Assembly: GCA_037833965.1 (NCBI GenBank)
Contig: AP031355.1
Location: forward strand, 30,405,501 to 30,469,500
Length of the DNA: 64,000 nucleotides
Direction: 5' to 3'
Source: Marchantia polymorpha subsp. ruderalis
Taxonomy: Eukaryota; Streptophyta; Marchantiopsida; Marchantiales; Marchantiaceae
Shown: positions 44,103-57,235 of the stretch, in pieces
Numbering within the stretch: position 1 is the first letter of the stretch
Layout of the letters: the number at the start of each line of letters is the position of its first letter
Translations under genes and position numbers: made by a program
The notes under the pieces: generated by a model
What the model saw: the letters and a program-made list of their open reading frames with translations, nothing else
What the model was told of the DNA's origin: nothing
The model's database searches: none

Positions 44103-47100
44103 TGATGACATCACTTATTCACACTGTACAAATAGAATCAACAGAATTGCACGTGATTGCATGTAAGGATCTTAATCCCCAATCCCATTGGATCACAATG
44201 ATGGGGTTGACATCGAGGTCATCAATTGACGCACTGGTTCCCGAGGTTATGTTGGAGAAAGTCGTCGGCAAGTGTTACTCAAGGTCAGAAACTCACGGAT
44301 ATCTGGAAGTCCCTGCGTATGTAGCATGCACCTTCAGTCGCGTAGCGTCAGCTGAGCCCGGAGAAGACCTCCTCGGAGATTGGAACGAGTCTCAGGTAGT
44401 TTTGAGTGGAGAGAGCATTGCCTGAAATGAAACGGCTGGCAGCACCCAAAAGTTTGACGCCGGGGCAAGAATGCTAGTGCTCATGCCAAGTGAGTCATTC
44501 CCCGAGCTCACTGTCATGCGACTTGTGACAAATCAAAGCTCGAAGCCGAGACACTTCATCGGTTCCTGACAGTTAGGCGCAGGCTTCTTCAGTACCTTAC
44601 TCTGAGAACCACCGGCCGATTGAGGAGCTTCAGGTAGAAGGTGTCTCGATTTCACTCCAGATTATAAGTACGATGGATTTATATACTAGGAGCCACCGCA
44701 GCTGAGACGGTTTAACTGAACCCTACCACATCCGAAAAGACAAAGGACAGCTGCATCATGCATTGTGTCCTATTAGAGCTTTGACTTCGGCAATCAATAT
44801 AGGAATTTTACAACTTCAACAGGCCCACGGGTTTTTTCTCCCTCGAATAAACAAGAATCCTTTATTAGCAGGTGTCTCGCCAGGCATACCCACGGACTTC
44901 TTTGAAGATTAACTCCACTGGTCATTTGATCATGATGAACAAACCTTAATCGCTAAGCAAACGGCTTTTTCAGAAGTCTCGGGTCATGTAACTGAGTACT
45001 ATACTGTATGTCTTTCACACCATGATAATTCCTTTTCAAGGGTCTCGTACGAGTAAAAGTTCTGGTCTCAGATATACAATTCCTTGACAAGTCACCAGTG
45101 TAGAATATCTGGTCGCGAGTATTTCAATTTAGCGAACGAGATTCATAGCTATTCGGGCTGTTGAATCTGGTCCTACTCAGCCCCCCCACATTCCAGTCCT
45201 TGGAAGGCATCTATATTTGTGTGTGGGAGTCCGTGCGTACACGTGCGCTGTAATTTTTCATTCGCGAAGCGGTGATAGTTGAACAGGTCCGGCTTGTAAG
45301 CAATGTAACAATAATGATTCAGTAGATGCGGAGACAATGTGCTGCTGGCCCTGTTGACGAATTTCAGGTACCAATGTGCAATCTCAAAACTCACCACAAA
45401 GTCTTGCCGTGCGTCGTCCTGCTGGTAAGCAGCTACACAGAAAATGGAAAGGTTCAGACCTTGTTGACTTTGGTTGGACTAATGCCTTGGTGGTAATAGC
45501 TCCAAGCATCAGTAGATTGCCTATCCGCAACAAGTTCATCTTGTATTGACGAATTTAGATGCTCGCAATAGACGTCAGCAAGCGCCTTTCACAGATTTAG
45601 AGTGAGCCCAGGTCTTCCCCTTGAATCTTCCTCAAGTCTGCCTGCTGTTATTACGCCTGACCCGGTGTCTCGATTTAATCTCAGGTTCAGCTCCCGAATA
45701 CCAAAAGCTGGGCTGTTGCTTTGGTTCGCATGTTGGAGATTCAAACTCGGCAACAGGCAGGGAGTGAGGTCTCCTGTAGTGACTCGCGCTTCTATCTGCA
45801 AACGTGCGTGCCCACTAGTGTGGACACTATTCGGCACGCAACGACTTGTCACACTTTAACAAGTTGAACGTAAATCCAAATTTTGCTGGACTCTAGCACC
45901 AACGTACGTCGAGGCGATCTGTGCCTCTGAGGTTGGGTCGACTGTGGCTCGACACCAGGAACAAGACGGGACAATGTCGGGTTCCCCCCAGCATACAGAA
46001 GGCAAGTCTACCTCGCTGAATTCTAATTACGTCAACATAAATACGATTAGGTACAACTAGCCCTCGACATAAAGCATGTCCTGTCTGAAAAGCATGGTCA
46101 CTCAGACTCACGTACAGAGCGTGTAGTCCTGCATGAGGGACGCAGGTTTTAATCTCATGCTCGAATTTTTTTTCCCAAAGTTTCGATCTAGGCTGGCTAG
46201 AAAAGATTCCCGAACACACACCTCTCTGGTATCGGAACGGTTGTCCAGCATTTACCCACATACACCTCTGGAGCCTTCAGTTGATGGCCGGCCGTGGTAC
46301 GGGATATTTTCGCGCGGTTCGGGAGCTCACATATCAATGCATAGCTTCTGCGATCTGCGAGATAGTTTCGAGTATAAGAACAATATTTCTTCATGCGTAA
46401 CCGGCTCACGGAAGTCGACAAAAGTCCTCTCAGATCGCAAGGATTCGCTCATTTGAACGAATTTGCCAGATCTCTGATCTTGTTGACGATCTCCTGTGGA
46501 CGTTCGCACAGGACTAACAAATATTATCTGAGACTCACAGGTTGCACGCTTGGTCTGAATTTTACGGTTACTTCCAGCCGCAGGCCGTCGAAATATCCAT
46601 GTCATGTACATGTATGTGCATGTCTCTCTCTTGTAGAAGTCGTTTCGCCAAGCCATTTGCGTTGCGACTGTCGCGACAGGCGGGGAATCTCTGTGACCCA
46701 TGTCTGCGAAACTTCCTCTCGCATTTCTCGCCTTTTTTCTGTTTCGATAACAGTACTTTAGTGTTGCTCGGTGTGCACTCCAGTAGCCACAAAGAGAACT
46801 TCTCTAAATTGGCGACCATAACTTCTGTTTGACACGGCGAGAGCGCTATCCTGACAGGCAAACAATAAATTGTATGTGACGTTTGTTCAGTGAGAATAAT
46901 TCCACACATACCTTGACACCTGGGTTACAAAAAAAGGTCCTATCCTAAGGACGAACACGTTGGCGTGAGGCGCCAAATGTGAGCCGCTTATCTTCCACCC
47001 CGAGTCTACGTATGACAGCGCTTCCACTGGAACCGAAGTGGTTTCTTCGCTAACGAGGTATGAAAATACTAGATTACAAGTACTCCATATAAGACCACCG

Positions 47101-47390
47101 GAAGGGCTAATCTGAAGTTCTACAGTGCCAGGATCGACTACTTGTCTATCAGAATCAGGACAAGTGTGAATGCAAGTCGTCACCTTCTGGCTTTCAGGTC
47201 ATAATAAGCTAATCTTAATTTAGCTTTGTCTTGTCTAGAAGACTTCAGGACTGAAATAGACAACGAGGTGGCAAGTGGGTCAAGGTGGCAGCTGAGGGTC
47301 ACAGACGAGATACTTTTGGGATCTAGATGCTCTCCTGGTATCTCGGGATCTTTCTTCCTCTTCGAATTTTGATGGCTCATTTACATCTAA
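44103..47390. other. Base-balanced, CpG-containing island with long frames on both strands, no gene assigned
   Basis: Unlike the flanks, this block is not AT-rich. Several frames of 85-124 codons overlap each other on both strands, mainly at 45589-45859 and 45893-46909. The longest are 46327-46701 (-, 124 aa), 46393-46761 (+, 122 aa) and 45893-46261 (-, 122 aa). None shows a domain I recognise, and overlapping frames on both strands usually mean low stop-codon density rather than genes. It may be a promoter, an untranslated region or exons of an unrecognised spliced gene. Confidence 0.3.
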
Positions 47391-48784
47391 CTTGGTATTT
47401 GCCAAATTTGGCATAACTTAGTCTATTATGGCATCAGCCAATTTTTATTTATGACAAATATGACACTAATTTTTATTTGCTTGAATTGCTTATAATGTAT
47501 GCTTACTAGAGTGACAATATAATTAAGGAAGATATATACTCATCTTTCTCTTAGGTAATCATGGAGAAATCACACTCCACACACATAGTTTCAGGATACA
47601 CAGTTTGGAAAATCTAAGTTCAAAAATAATCCATGTTTCATCAAATTCCACAGATTCTGGCATTTGATCCATTGTTTTGCAGAGTATATCTTCTCTTTCT
47701 CATTCTATCAATGAATACATTCTCAATTTTGAGATAAAATAAAAGGCAGTAGAATTGTGTCAACTATGTTTACGTTATTATCCAATCACAATGGATCATA
47801 GGACGCAACAAAATGAGTAGGATAGTATTCAAAGAAAGTTCGTTTGACGTGTAATTACAGAGCATGATATTCACTCCATATTTGCTTTAAAGTGTTGACT
47901 TTCAAGATGTTTTGATTCCAGCTCTAGTCAATGTGGAACCTTAAAGTATTTTGTGATTCTAGCCGGACCTTCGCTTCTGTTCGATTATTTTTTTTCACCG
48001 CTCATACTTGGCAAAAGCTACAAAAACCGATGTAACGACACCATACGTGAAGCTTCAGCCCATAGTCAAGTATGTGAGAGAGAGATTAAATGGCGTTCTA
48101 CATTTCTTTGAAGACATTTCATCAACGTCAACAGCGAAGAAGAGAGAACAGAAACGTTTTAATAGTGAACAAGAACGAAAGGAGACTTGGACTTCCATTC
48201 TTATTTATGGCATCACGCCAAAATTATTTATGACAAATATGGCATAGCACCCCCAAATGCCATATTTGAAGAGGCCTGCTCATCTATCACAGATTTTGCA
48301 ACGGCGGGATTCTCTACTTCGCCACCACATATCATCACTTTTTCCCACCTTTTTGTTATATTACTTGGTATCTTCCGTTCATGACTACACAGCACTCCCT
48401 AATTTGGGTATACTATCTTCACTTGGTGGTTTTGGGTCTACATTCACATTCTAGCGTAAATTTTTTCACAGAGACTATGTAGACTAAGAATGAAAGTGCT
48501 TATTAGGGTCAAATTTTCTAGTTCAGATTTTGTGAGTATATACTCAATATAGTGGTATTATACATGAAACGAATTGCTCCATATTTGAGGGAAAAATAGG
48601 AAACCTTTGTCCATCTAGCAACATGTCGTTTAGAGAAATTGAAATATTGATAGAATATTTCGATACGAGTCATCAAGATTGTTCGAATGGAAGAATTTAT
48701 TTACCTTGTTGCTACACATCTCAGTCCTTGTGTATGATGAAACATTGCATGTCGCCAAGAAAGAGGGGATGCTGAAGGTCCTTC
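47391..48784. other. AT-rich spacer with a 40-bp direct repeat
   Basis: A 40-base block beginning TTATGGCATCA occurs at 47426-47465 and again at 48205-48244, 779 bases apart and in the same orientation, with about 35 matches. Between them lies a 79-codon frame (48008-48247, +, starts MAKATKTDV) that runs into the second repeat and shows no known domain. Confidence 0.45.
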
Positions 48785-48995
48785 AGCAGTTGGATCTATC
48801 AAAAGCATTTGATAAAATCAGACGGACATGTGACCGAAGTTCATAGCCTCCACCAGAGTCATAATGTCAACGGCACGGTGGGTAATGTTGTTATAAATGG
48901 AAAATGAATGGTGCGGTTCAAGATAGCGAGGTCGTGTTGACAGGGTTGTCGGCTGAGTCTGCTTATCTTCATCATTGTGCGACACGCATTGATAG
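48785..48995 (+). pseudogene. LINE reverse-transcriptase fragment
   Basis: The frame LDLSKAFDKIRRT near 48791 matches reverse-transcriptase motif A of L1-like elements (D-x-x-KAFD). About 35 codons on, VVINGK, then RFKIARS, then QGCRLSLLIFIIVRHALIDAL matches the next block (NG...F...RG-x-RQGCPLSPLLF), with stops at the positions of the conserved Trp/Arg. The spacing is about ten residues too short, so there is a small deletion. Dead fragment. Whether it belongs to the same family as the LINE at 531-1440 cannot be told. Confidence 0.6.
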
Positions 48996-49803
48996 ATGCA
49001 CTAAATGGGGAGCGGCAACAAGTTTAGATACAAGAACTTAATACACAGAAGGAAATGCCAAAGCCACCAAATAAAGAAGACGGCAAGGCTCGTCAACTAC
49101 AACACAATCCCAAACAAGTTGGATCAACTCATCCCAAAGCAGTTGTGGTTTAGAGTAGACAAGGAAAATCTAGTTAAATAGTCTCTTTAGGTTAATTATA
49201 CGTACAATGTATCTATCACTTTTGTAACTGTGTGCATAGACATCAGTTGTAATTGCAATGATTCCTAAAAAATCAGTATCAATGGAATGAAATAAAGATA
49301 TAACTGATTCATTAAATTCCAAAAGTAATTTTAAAATATATCTTTTGGGTCCAAAATAAAATTGAAACTCTTGTCTTTATTTTTTCATATACTCTACTGG
49401 AGATATAGAAATTATTTTATGAATCAACAGCTTCTAAATTATTTTTCAACCTCATACTAATAGCGCCCATTTTGTGCTCTTGTTCCAACGAAGTGATATA
49501 TGGGAAGATTTTGGTTCTACCTTGCACTTGACATTTTGATTTATACATGTCATATATTCTACAATCATGAAAGTTTGTTTTAACTTATTTCATCCATCTA
49601 AGTTTTCATTTAGTATATGAAAAGTATAAATATCAACAGAGAATATCGTTAGGGATTAATTCAAATCTTAGTCAGATCTAGTTAATTTTAATATGATTAG
49701 TTATATTTTTTCAGCAATTGTTATTCAAGAGTATTGCAACCAAACTTTTGCGACACAAATTACGTTTTAAAGCTAATTATTTTTTATAATATGTTTACTT
49801 GTC
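48996..49803. other. Spacer after the LINE fragment
   Basis: AT-rich, no gene or further reverse-transcriptase motif seen. Confidence 0.35.
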
Positions 49804-49850
49804 TTGCTAAGATGAGTACCATAATTCAACCATGGTACTCATCTTAGCAA
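49804..49850. repeat. Perfect 19-bp hairpin
   Basis: TTGCTAAGATGAGTACCAT at 49804-49822 pairs exactly with 49832-49850, loop AATTCAACC. It stands alone in AT-rich DNA. The stem is not AT-rich itself, so it is unlikely to be chance. Confidence 0.75.
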
Positions 49851-52800
49851 ACCATCACTTGACTTTGTTGTGAAATTTATTTATTATGTGTACTGAATAA
49901 TCACAATAGTATAATAACAACATATACATATATGAATTGTAATATACTAAGATTCAATAACATAATTACTTTGTTTTCATCAGATCAGAGCATTATAGCA
50001 AAGATGATGAAGATAAGATATATTTTAGAAACAAAAGTTTGATTCCTTTCATCAATGAATGTCAAGTGAAATTTCCGAAGTTAACATCTACAAATAAACG
50101 GATGTGTAGTAAACTCTTCTTGTTTTTAGCATTTGATTTATGAATTCTGAAGTTTTATGAGAGTGATCAATAACGTATCATGTTAAGTTTCTGAGATTTC
50201 ACTTTCTGAGCATTTTTATTTTCTTTATTTCTGGCAACATATTTCCATTTATTCGCAAAAAATGATTTTTTATCATGAAATTTATAATTATTTTCTTAAT
50301 TATTAAATGGTTTGATCAGAAAAGTTTAAACATCTTGGGTTATATAAAACACTCTTTTCATCATATAAATATTGAAATATTGCTCATCTTTAACTATTAT
50401 GTTTCATCCTAATATTTCTTGATGAAACTATTCATTCTTATTATTTTTTAATTAATTATAATATTTATTTTTGACGAGGTAGTCAGATTTTTGGAAAAGT
50501 GTACAACAAATTCTTGACATTTGGAGCTGATTTTTTCTTTTTGAATATTCATTATACTGTTGATTCCCATAGCTAGAGTGATGTTATCTTTTGATTTATC
50601 ATCCATCCAATAATACATTAAAATTTGTGCGACAACTATATGAAAGGTGAGATGAAATATCTTGGTTTCAAAATTGACAAGCTTAATATTGTTCAATAAA
50701 GCCATAAGATAAAAGATGTGTCAAAATTTCTTGATATGTAACAAACATAGCTCATGAGAGAAATGTATAGACTTGTTTACTGAAAAAAAGTCACAAAAAT
50801 TCAAGGAAGCCTTGTACGTATTTAAATTTATCTTTGTTCTTCTCAAATTTAGTTGTTTCTAAATGACACTTTGCGAATCACTGTATCATGTATAATTAAA
50901 TATAGTCTAGCCAAGTCCATTTTCAGTTAAAAAAAAATTATAATAGTTCATAATCTATGTTGGAGTTCTTTAATACTTCATTATTGAAGTTGCACTTCCC
51001 AGATCTCAACTTGAGCGTTTGTTCAGAGTCTACCATTTGAATCTTAGGATACTACCAGCCCTCAGTTTTGTAGTGTTCAGAAGTGAGAATGTCTAGTGCA
51101 CTATTGACTCTAACTTGCTTGCATGTGTTCATCTAGTTAGTAGCTAACTATGCAAAACATGCAAGTGCACATCTACTTAGTAGCTATATATGCAAACATG
51201 CTGGCTAAAGGCACATGATAGTTATCACGACTGTTGTACTAACATCCCCAATTAGTTTCTGACTCAAGACGCTACTCAATTAATCTCGAGAAGTATCAGT
51301 CACCACATATCTTAACATACAAGAACAGCACATCAAACATAGGATGTCATATATTAGCATATTTAATCACGCTTGCCTCGAATTGGCTAAAAGAGTCTTT
51401 TACTACTATGTACCTTTTTAGATCAGAGACTTGATATGCTCCCGTGAAAGTTCGGAGACTTGATGCTACAATATATGAAATCATTTTTTAGGTTTATAAG
51501 ATATATAAACCTTTTTTCTGACCACATCAAACACATATTCACCGCTCACTGAACAGTGTAAGGTTAATTCTTTACTTTCTCTCATAAATGGTCAGATGAT
51601 AATAATTGAACTCACTATCTAGTAGCTTCATGGCTATATATGTTGAGTTGTCCTGTAGATAGAAGTCCATAAACTCTCACTATGATGACTCATGTCATTT
51701 GTCTGGTGTTTAGCTCGTGGATCTAACCAATCGATGAACCAAATATATTTGGTGTTTGTACTCCGTGCTAGATGTGCTTGCAGATTTGATCTTATTATAG
51801 TTATTTTAGATTTAGCACCAATTTTCTCAAGTTGGATCGTGGAAGTCTATTTTTGAGTAAACAGCGACGTAGACAACCCTCTAATATCCATCTTACGGCC
51901 ATCACAATAGTGGTTTTTTGTTAATGTCAACTCTTATGATTGAGATTTTTCTGTCGACTGAAACAGCTAGTCCTGCTTATTTGGCATCCGAGATTTAACC
52001 AGACCAACTTTAGTCAGCATAAATGTTCTTTTGAGGCTCCGTCCTTTCCAAGGCGTGCATTTTTCAGCTCATCTTCGTATTGTAGATATGCTTGTTGATG
52101 TTGAGAGTTGGGAGAAAATATCTTCCAACAGAATGATGATGTTGGGATATACGACTAAAATAAATGAACATATCATAGACATGTTATATATTATATTCAT
52201 TTGTTACCATTTTCAAAATCTAATTATGATTATGTAGTACCATATTTGCCAAAAAAATGTAGGTATTAAGAATAGAAAAAATTCATAATCAGATCAAGTA
52301 ATTCAACAAAAAATATGGATGCAAATCTTAGTTCCAAAAGTTTTGTTTACTAAATGTGAAGTTAATTTTGTTAAAGGCTTATGTAACAGCCTCATTTTGC
52401 AAGAGTATACTCTCCATATAATCTGCAAGCAATAGCATCATAAGAATACAGTTGCTAGATTTGCAAGAATGATCCTTGTCATGGTGCGGAAACTGAGCAG
52501 TTTTTATTTTGCACAATTTCAAGATAATGTATGAAAGTTAATTGAAGCAAAAATTGTGATGTGATTGGATATACAAGTTTTTTGAATCTATGAGATGCCA
52601 AAATGTGATCAAAGGCATTAAGTCAAACTAACTTTGATTAAATGAGACAAAAGCGAATGCATAAAATGATAATATAATAGTACTATACATATTGCACATT
52701 TTCACATACATTCAAATTTTAATGTAGCTGAATCAAAATTATAAATGTATGTATGTATATAAATATAGAGTAAATTGACTCTAAAATCAGATTAGATTCA

Positions 52801-55530
52801 AAATAATGTATTATTGAAACGATCTTTTGCTTTACATTACATGTGCTAGCATGAAGAATATTCAAATTAAAAAAATAAAAATAAAAATCTGTAACAATAA
52901 ATACTATTTGATAAAATAAACCAACTTTTAAAGTTTGTGTCTAGAAATTAGCTCCCTTATATCCAATGTAGTTATTATGTGAAGAGATTTAAAGTAGAAG
53001 CAGAAGATGATAAAGTATTTGAACGTTAAGAATTGGAACAAAGTTTGAACATAACTACTTGAAGCACTAAAAGAAAAATATATTGAAGTCCAGTCATGAC
53101 AATAAACACAAACTATTATCATGATTTGCAAAGAATAAAACCCCAATCAAATTCATTGAAGAATAAATGAAAATAATAATGATTTATTTCGTAAGATATG
53201 AAATAAAATTGAATGTTTTGTTTTAAAATTTAAATATTTTTTTCCAAACGTGCAGATTTTATTACGTATAAAAAAATTTATTATAGAAAAAGACATGAAT
53301 GTCATCAAATATATATATATGAATATATGATGAAATTTTAAATTGATTATTTTTTTTTACTAAAAACCAATTTTAAGTTGCAAATGTGATGATAAAAAAA
53401 TTCACTTATAAGCTCATTTTATATTATCTTACAACTAGTTTAAGCTTTCAGATAAAATCTTCAAAGTAATTGATTGAATCTGACTTTGATATATTCTGTG
53501 CTTTCATTTTTCGTGATGATATTTGAATTTTATTTACTGATAGAATTATGAGGAAAGTATAATTCTGTTGGATGCTTTGATATTGATAGTTGAGAATTGA
53601 AAGATTTTCAGATTAAATATTTAGATTTATTGATTTTATTAAACTCAATTGATTATGACACATGACACATTTGATATAAATTTTTGATATAGTTTGAACC
53701 TTAAATGTATGTGACTTCATTAGCTGATGAATGCATCTGATTTAAGCTGAAAACATCAAGTTTTTCTTGATCAAAATTTTCTGTATTCATCATAATCAAT
53801 TTTGATTTGATTGATTTAATTTTTTGAAAACATATGTATAAAAAATAATAAAAATTTCATATATGATTATTTTTGCAATTGAAAATTGGAAATTTAGCTT
53901 TTGAATTCAACAGTATAAAATTTGATTAAAATTTATGTTATGAATCTTATTTAGCAAGAATGTAATGAGTATTTAGAAGCATATCACAATCTATTCGTGC
54001 TTTTTTATTTGATGTAAATATTGGATTATAAAATTTTCTAAATTTAAATTAAAAAATTCATGTAATTCAAAATATCTATAAAGTTCTTAACCTTTTTATA
54101 CTAAAATTTAAGATTTTTTTAACTCTCCATCTGTACTGATTAGTATTAGCTGTATGACACAAAAAGATTTTATGAAGACATTTGGCCATCAAAATGTAAC
54201 ACAAGTTTTCAAAATATTTTACCAAATATGATGCAAATTTATAGGTTTAATTATCATGAAAATAATTATTAGTTATTTAGAATTTTTTAATTGTACTTAA
54301 ATTAAAGAAATTTAATCAAATGAATTTAAATATTACTCAAATAACATAAAATTATAGTAAAAATTAAAAATTAAAAAAATTAAAAATTTAATATTCAATA
54401 AAAGTAAACTCATATAGTTACTTATATATAAATAATTTCCTATACATTCTTTGACAAACATAATCATTTTAATGTCAATTTTGTTTTAAAAAAAATTGTG
54501 ATAATAAATTTGAATTAAAAAAAAACCAATTTTGATAAATATTATTTTCATTGTATAAAAATAATCAAAATATTATTCATATGTATTGCTACTTTTTTCT
54601 TAAAGTTTTATATTTTTGAATTTACAATGAATTTTGAAATATGATTACAAAAAATGAAAAAAATTAGAAATATTGAAAGGCCATATTTCTTATCAAAATA
54701 TTATAAAATGTAATAACTCAAATATGTGCATGTTGACAAATTTATGCTTTACAGATAAATGAATTAGAAATATATGCTAAATTTTATGTTTTAGTACGAT
54801 CAGTGAGTAGATGCAATCAGTGTTGTGAATAAAGTTATGATATGATCTTTATCCCTATCCCTATGTGTTAAATGAAGAAAATCGAGTTAGTAATTTTAGT
54901 TAATTGGTGGCAAAACATATTATCTAAATTTTATTTATCTTGCTTGATATTAAATATAATCTATGGTATAATCTAAATGAATTGTGTGCCTAATAACTAA
55001 AACTTTCAATTATTGTATTCCATTAATGTTTTTATAAATTAACATATCAGAAGTTCATACATAAATTTATGTATGTATCATAAATAATACAAAGAAGTTC
55101 TAATACACGTATTTCAAAGTACATCTACAACTATTGGAAAATCTTTTCGTAGAAAATCTGCAATCTCAATGCAAGTGATTCATATCCAACAGCTTTTAAG
55201 TGTAAATAGTCTTCGGTGTAAATATAAAGATAAATAATTTGATATTAAAATGACTTCATGGTTTGAGTTAAATAATTATGTTTCCTTAGTTGAATGTGAT
55301 ATGAGTAAATTTCGTTTTACTCACAAATACCCAGATATTGATCAGCAGTGTTTTTGAGAAAACTTCAAATTTAAAATAATGTTCAATCCACGTCATAAAC
55401 CTCTTATTGTTCAATACCTATCACACTAAAACAACAAAAAGTTCTCTTGATTATCATTTTAATCATCTTATGATTTTTTTCAGAAGTCTTGATTGATTTT
55501 GAATCCCTACATTTATATCTTTCGATAGTT
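49851..55530. other. Very AT-rich tract without genes
   Basis: No gene recognised over 5.7 kb. The stretch 52240-55100 is the most AT-rich part of the window. A diverged ~41-base duplication lies at about 51128-51200 (CATCTA-TTAGTAGCTA...ATGCAAA-CATGC). The few 60-85-codon frames are what AT-rich sequence yields by chance. This could be heavily decayed transposon sequence. Confidence 0.45.
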
Positions 55531-55600
55531 GTGGCACCTCAGCGTAACGGCAAGCAGCGTACAAGGTGTGAATCCTGTCTCACACCTTGTGTTGAATCCA
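55531..55600 (+). repeat. tRNA-like segment with hairpin, possible SINE head
   Basis: GTGGCACCTCAGCGTAACGG near 55529-55548 resembles a Pol III A box, and GGTGTGAATCC at 55564-55574 resembles a B box (GGTTCGAATCC). The spacing is shorter than in most tRNAs. ACAAGGTGTGA at 55561-55571 also pairs perfectly with 55580-55590. A short tRNA-derived element is one reading; a plain inverted repeat is another. Confidence 0.25.
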
Positions 55601-57235
55601 ACATTCGTCCCAGTGTTAAAATGAGGTGAAATTCCAACAATTGTGGAATGAACAGGTGAAGTGTATCAGGTTTATAAAAAATTCTGCGTCATTTTCCTCT
55701 ACGACAGAGAATATATGCATTCGTGAAGGTTCTGGCTTACGATTGATTTGTTCTTTGAACTTTACCGAATGTCGTGCTCAGTTCCTGGATCAACCATGAT
55801 ATGAACGATTCGTAACGCCAATAAACAACGACAGGAAAAGATTAAGAAGAGAATGAAACTGATTCAAAGAGAGGGAGAGGAGGTGCAAAGTAAATCTAAG
55901 GTTTGAGCTCGAGATCTTCAATGAATTAGCTTCAAATTTTTGGAGATGTAGTTTTTCAGCTCCAGATTTACAACAGAGTATTGCCATTTAAATCTCAGTT
56001 TGTTTCAACAGTGACCTCATGGCATTGTTGTACAAAGGATTACAATTTGCTGCATGTGCACTCGTCGTGTACGTAAGAGCAATGAAGAATCTGCCACCGA
56101 GCGAAGAAAAGCAGAATACTCAGAGAGGAAGTCAGACAATAAACAATTATATAATGTTCTGCTGTAACTTTGCATAGATCAGTTGAAGCAGGACATGCCC
56201 TTCCCACTAACAGCTTGTTCCACTGAAAGTTCATGCATATTTTCTGCATAATATCTGCACATCACGGATCCCTGGCGTCTGCACTGGTCCAGCACACCCA
56301 GATTGTCAGCCATGAAGAACAGTATGCACGTATGAACCTGAGAATGAGTGGTTTGGATGTTTACACAGTCATATAATGATGTCACACGAGATTAAATGCC
56401 ACAAGGGACACGGCGCTGGACAAAGAGCCCTCAGCTTTATCACATCTTTTGCAGGTCCGAATTGTACTGGCAGTTATAAAAGTCATATTCAATGTCCCAA
56501 GGTTCTGAGCGATGAGTCTCAGGAATGCAGATAGATCTATTCGTCTTCTCTATCACGCATCATTTGAAATGAGGACCTTTACATCTCATGTTCGATTCTG
56601 CGACGTCAGAAACCACGTGATGGAGATTGTACCGTCGTACTTTTGTCAGATCGGATGTACATGAACATGTAAATTTTAGAGGCCACGATTTTTAACCAGG
56701 AGCTTCTTCCATGCATTGAGTAGACCTGTGATGCACCAATCTGAGTAACTATAATCACCATAGAAGAAACCGTTGTCGTGAATCGCTCTTTTAAAGCTAA
56801 AATTTCCAGTTTCCCTGGTTATTTGAAATGGTATCTCTGTGGGCTTCGCAACGCACATGTTTACAAAGCGCAAAACGGTCGGCCGACAAGTCCAGAACCT
56901 AGCATTTCAGGATTCCGTCCATGCTCGTAAGGACCAACTTAATGTTTTCATCAAGACCATTGCCTGCCTGCTGGACGTGTGCTCGCCTCAAGTGACGATC
57001 TTCAAATCTGGAACTGCACAAACCACACGCCTAATGTCTGCGGGAGTTGTGCCATTGAACATACTAGCCCGTACCAACTTGGCAAGGTCAGTACAGTTTT
57101 CTATGCATCGGGTGGATACAACAGTGGTTGCCACTTTGTCTTTGACCGCGTCATTCGCAGTTTCCAAAAGAATGCTATTGTATGGAAATGTGTTACTGGT
57201 ATATCATGCGAATTAATAAATTAGTTTTGTTCCAT
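55601..57235. other. Base-balanced island, no gene assigned
   Basis: Composition becomes gene-like between about 55690 and 57235. The longest frame, 56839-57216 (+, 125 aa), and the overlapping 56979-57224 frame (LASSDDLQIWNC, WD-repeat-like in a few residues only) are not convincing. Could be part of an unrecognised spliced gene or a pseudogene. Confidence 0.25.

Noticed and set aside
45589..45859. Complementary frames of 87 (-) and 85 (+) codons as a protein gene
   Set aside because: Both strands open over the same bases; no domain recognised, so I could not choose one and did not call a CDS.
56979..57224. WD40-like string LASSDDLQIWNC
   Set aside because: Only one short match, no GH or further repeat at the right spacing.
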